Shown piece by piece: positions 5,821 through 5,969 of a DNA stretch of 5,969 bases. Under the pieces are notes generated by a model. That model had not been told where the DNA came from, did not search any database, and saw only the letters and a program-made list of their open reading frames with translations. Position 1 is the first letter of the stretch, and each line of letters begins with the position of its first letter. The position numbers were made by a program, and so were the translations under genes. The DNA is from JAWXUT01 sp044426075 (GTDB lineage Bacteria; Bacillota; Clostridia; Christensenellales; DTU072): positions 1 through 5,969 of the forward strand of contig JAWXUT010000105.1 of the NCBI GenBank assembly GCA_044426075.1. Direction: 5' to 3'.

Positions 5821-5969
5821 CCGCAACATATCGCTAAAATAAAATATTGGTCAAATGAAAAAGTAAATTCCACAGTGTAAAGGCGATAAAAAAGTATAAC
5901 TAAAGTCCACTTTTTGTGGGCTTTTCTGCAGTTTGTTCTTGAGTTTGCAAACAAAAATATTGTAAATGT
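5821..5969. other. 3' intergenic segment
   Basis: Apart from the terminator at 5902-5925, this AT-rich end segment shows only a 10-bp palindrome, GTTTGCAAAC (5943-5952). It contains no start of a further gene that I can support, and no yerH/camS- or gatC-like sequence follows ligA within the window. Confidence 0.6.
5902..5925 (+). terminator. Intrinsic terminator of the dgt-pcrA-ligA operon
   Basis: AAAGTCCAC (5902-5910) pairs with GTGGGCTTT (5916-5924) around a TTTTT loop, giving nine pairs including one T-G. The T-run (5922-5925) continues into TCTGC. It stands 81 nt after the ligA stop and is the natural end of the operon. On the minus strand the stem is followed by a less regular T-containing tail, so bidirectional use is possible but weaker. 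Confidence 0.75.

Noticed and set aside
5943..5952. Palindrome GTTTGCAAAC after the terminator
   Set aside because: A single 10-bp palindrome in AT-rich sequence is too short to interpret and has no associated feature.

Overview
The window is an AT-rich bacterial chromosome segment. It holds three complete, co-directional DNA-metabolism genes on the + strand, preceded by about 660 bases without a convincing protein gene. The standard code is used (stops TAA, TAA and TAG). Shine-Dalgarno sites are strong, promoters are sigma-A-like, and the closest family resemblances are to Firmicutes/Clostridia-type proteins. A low-GC Bacillota lineage, probably an uncultured clostridial group, is the best guess. 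The species cannot be named from this window.

Layout. Positions 1-664 are intergenic or regulatory. They hold a weak terminator-like hairpin (70-108), a doubtful 41-aa minus-strand ORF (37-162), a near-consensus promoter (188-216) and a pair of 24-bp perfect direct repeats (305-328 and 384-407). An intrinsic-terminator-like hairpin follows (559-595), and then the promoter region of the operon (620-648, with an alternative at 621-629). The stretch from the 188-216 promoter to the 559-595 hairpin would give a transcript of about 370 nt with no credible ORF, so it is a candidate non-coding RNA or a decayed element. Positions 665-1633 encode an HD-domain dNTP triphosphohydrolase (dgt family), 1633-3858 the helicase PcrA, and 3874-5820 the NAD+-dependent DNA ligase LigA. 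A hairpin followed by a T-run at 5902-5925 ends the unit.

The three genes look like one operon. dgt and pcrA share one base (TAATG), pcrA and ligA are 15 nt apart, and each has its own ribosome binding site. pcrA-ligA is a familiar Firmicutes pair; here a dNTPase stands at the head in place of pcrB. A shared role in genome maintenance is plausible: control of dNTP pools, displacement of strands and proteins from DNA during repair or replication, and sealing of nicks. I found no mobile gene, CRISPR array, tRNA, rRNA or defence system. The three genes are ordinary housekeeping genes. The part most worth a second look is the non-coding region at 180-600, whose repeat resembles the end of an IS3-family element.
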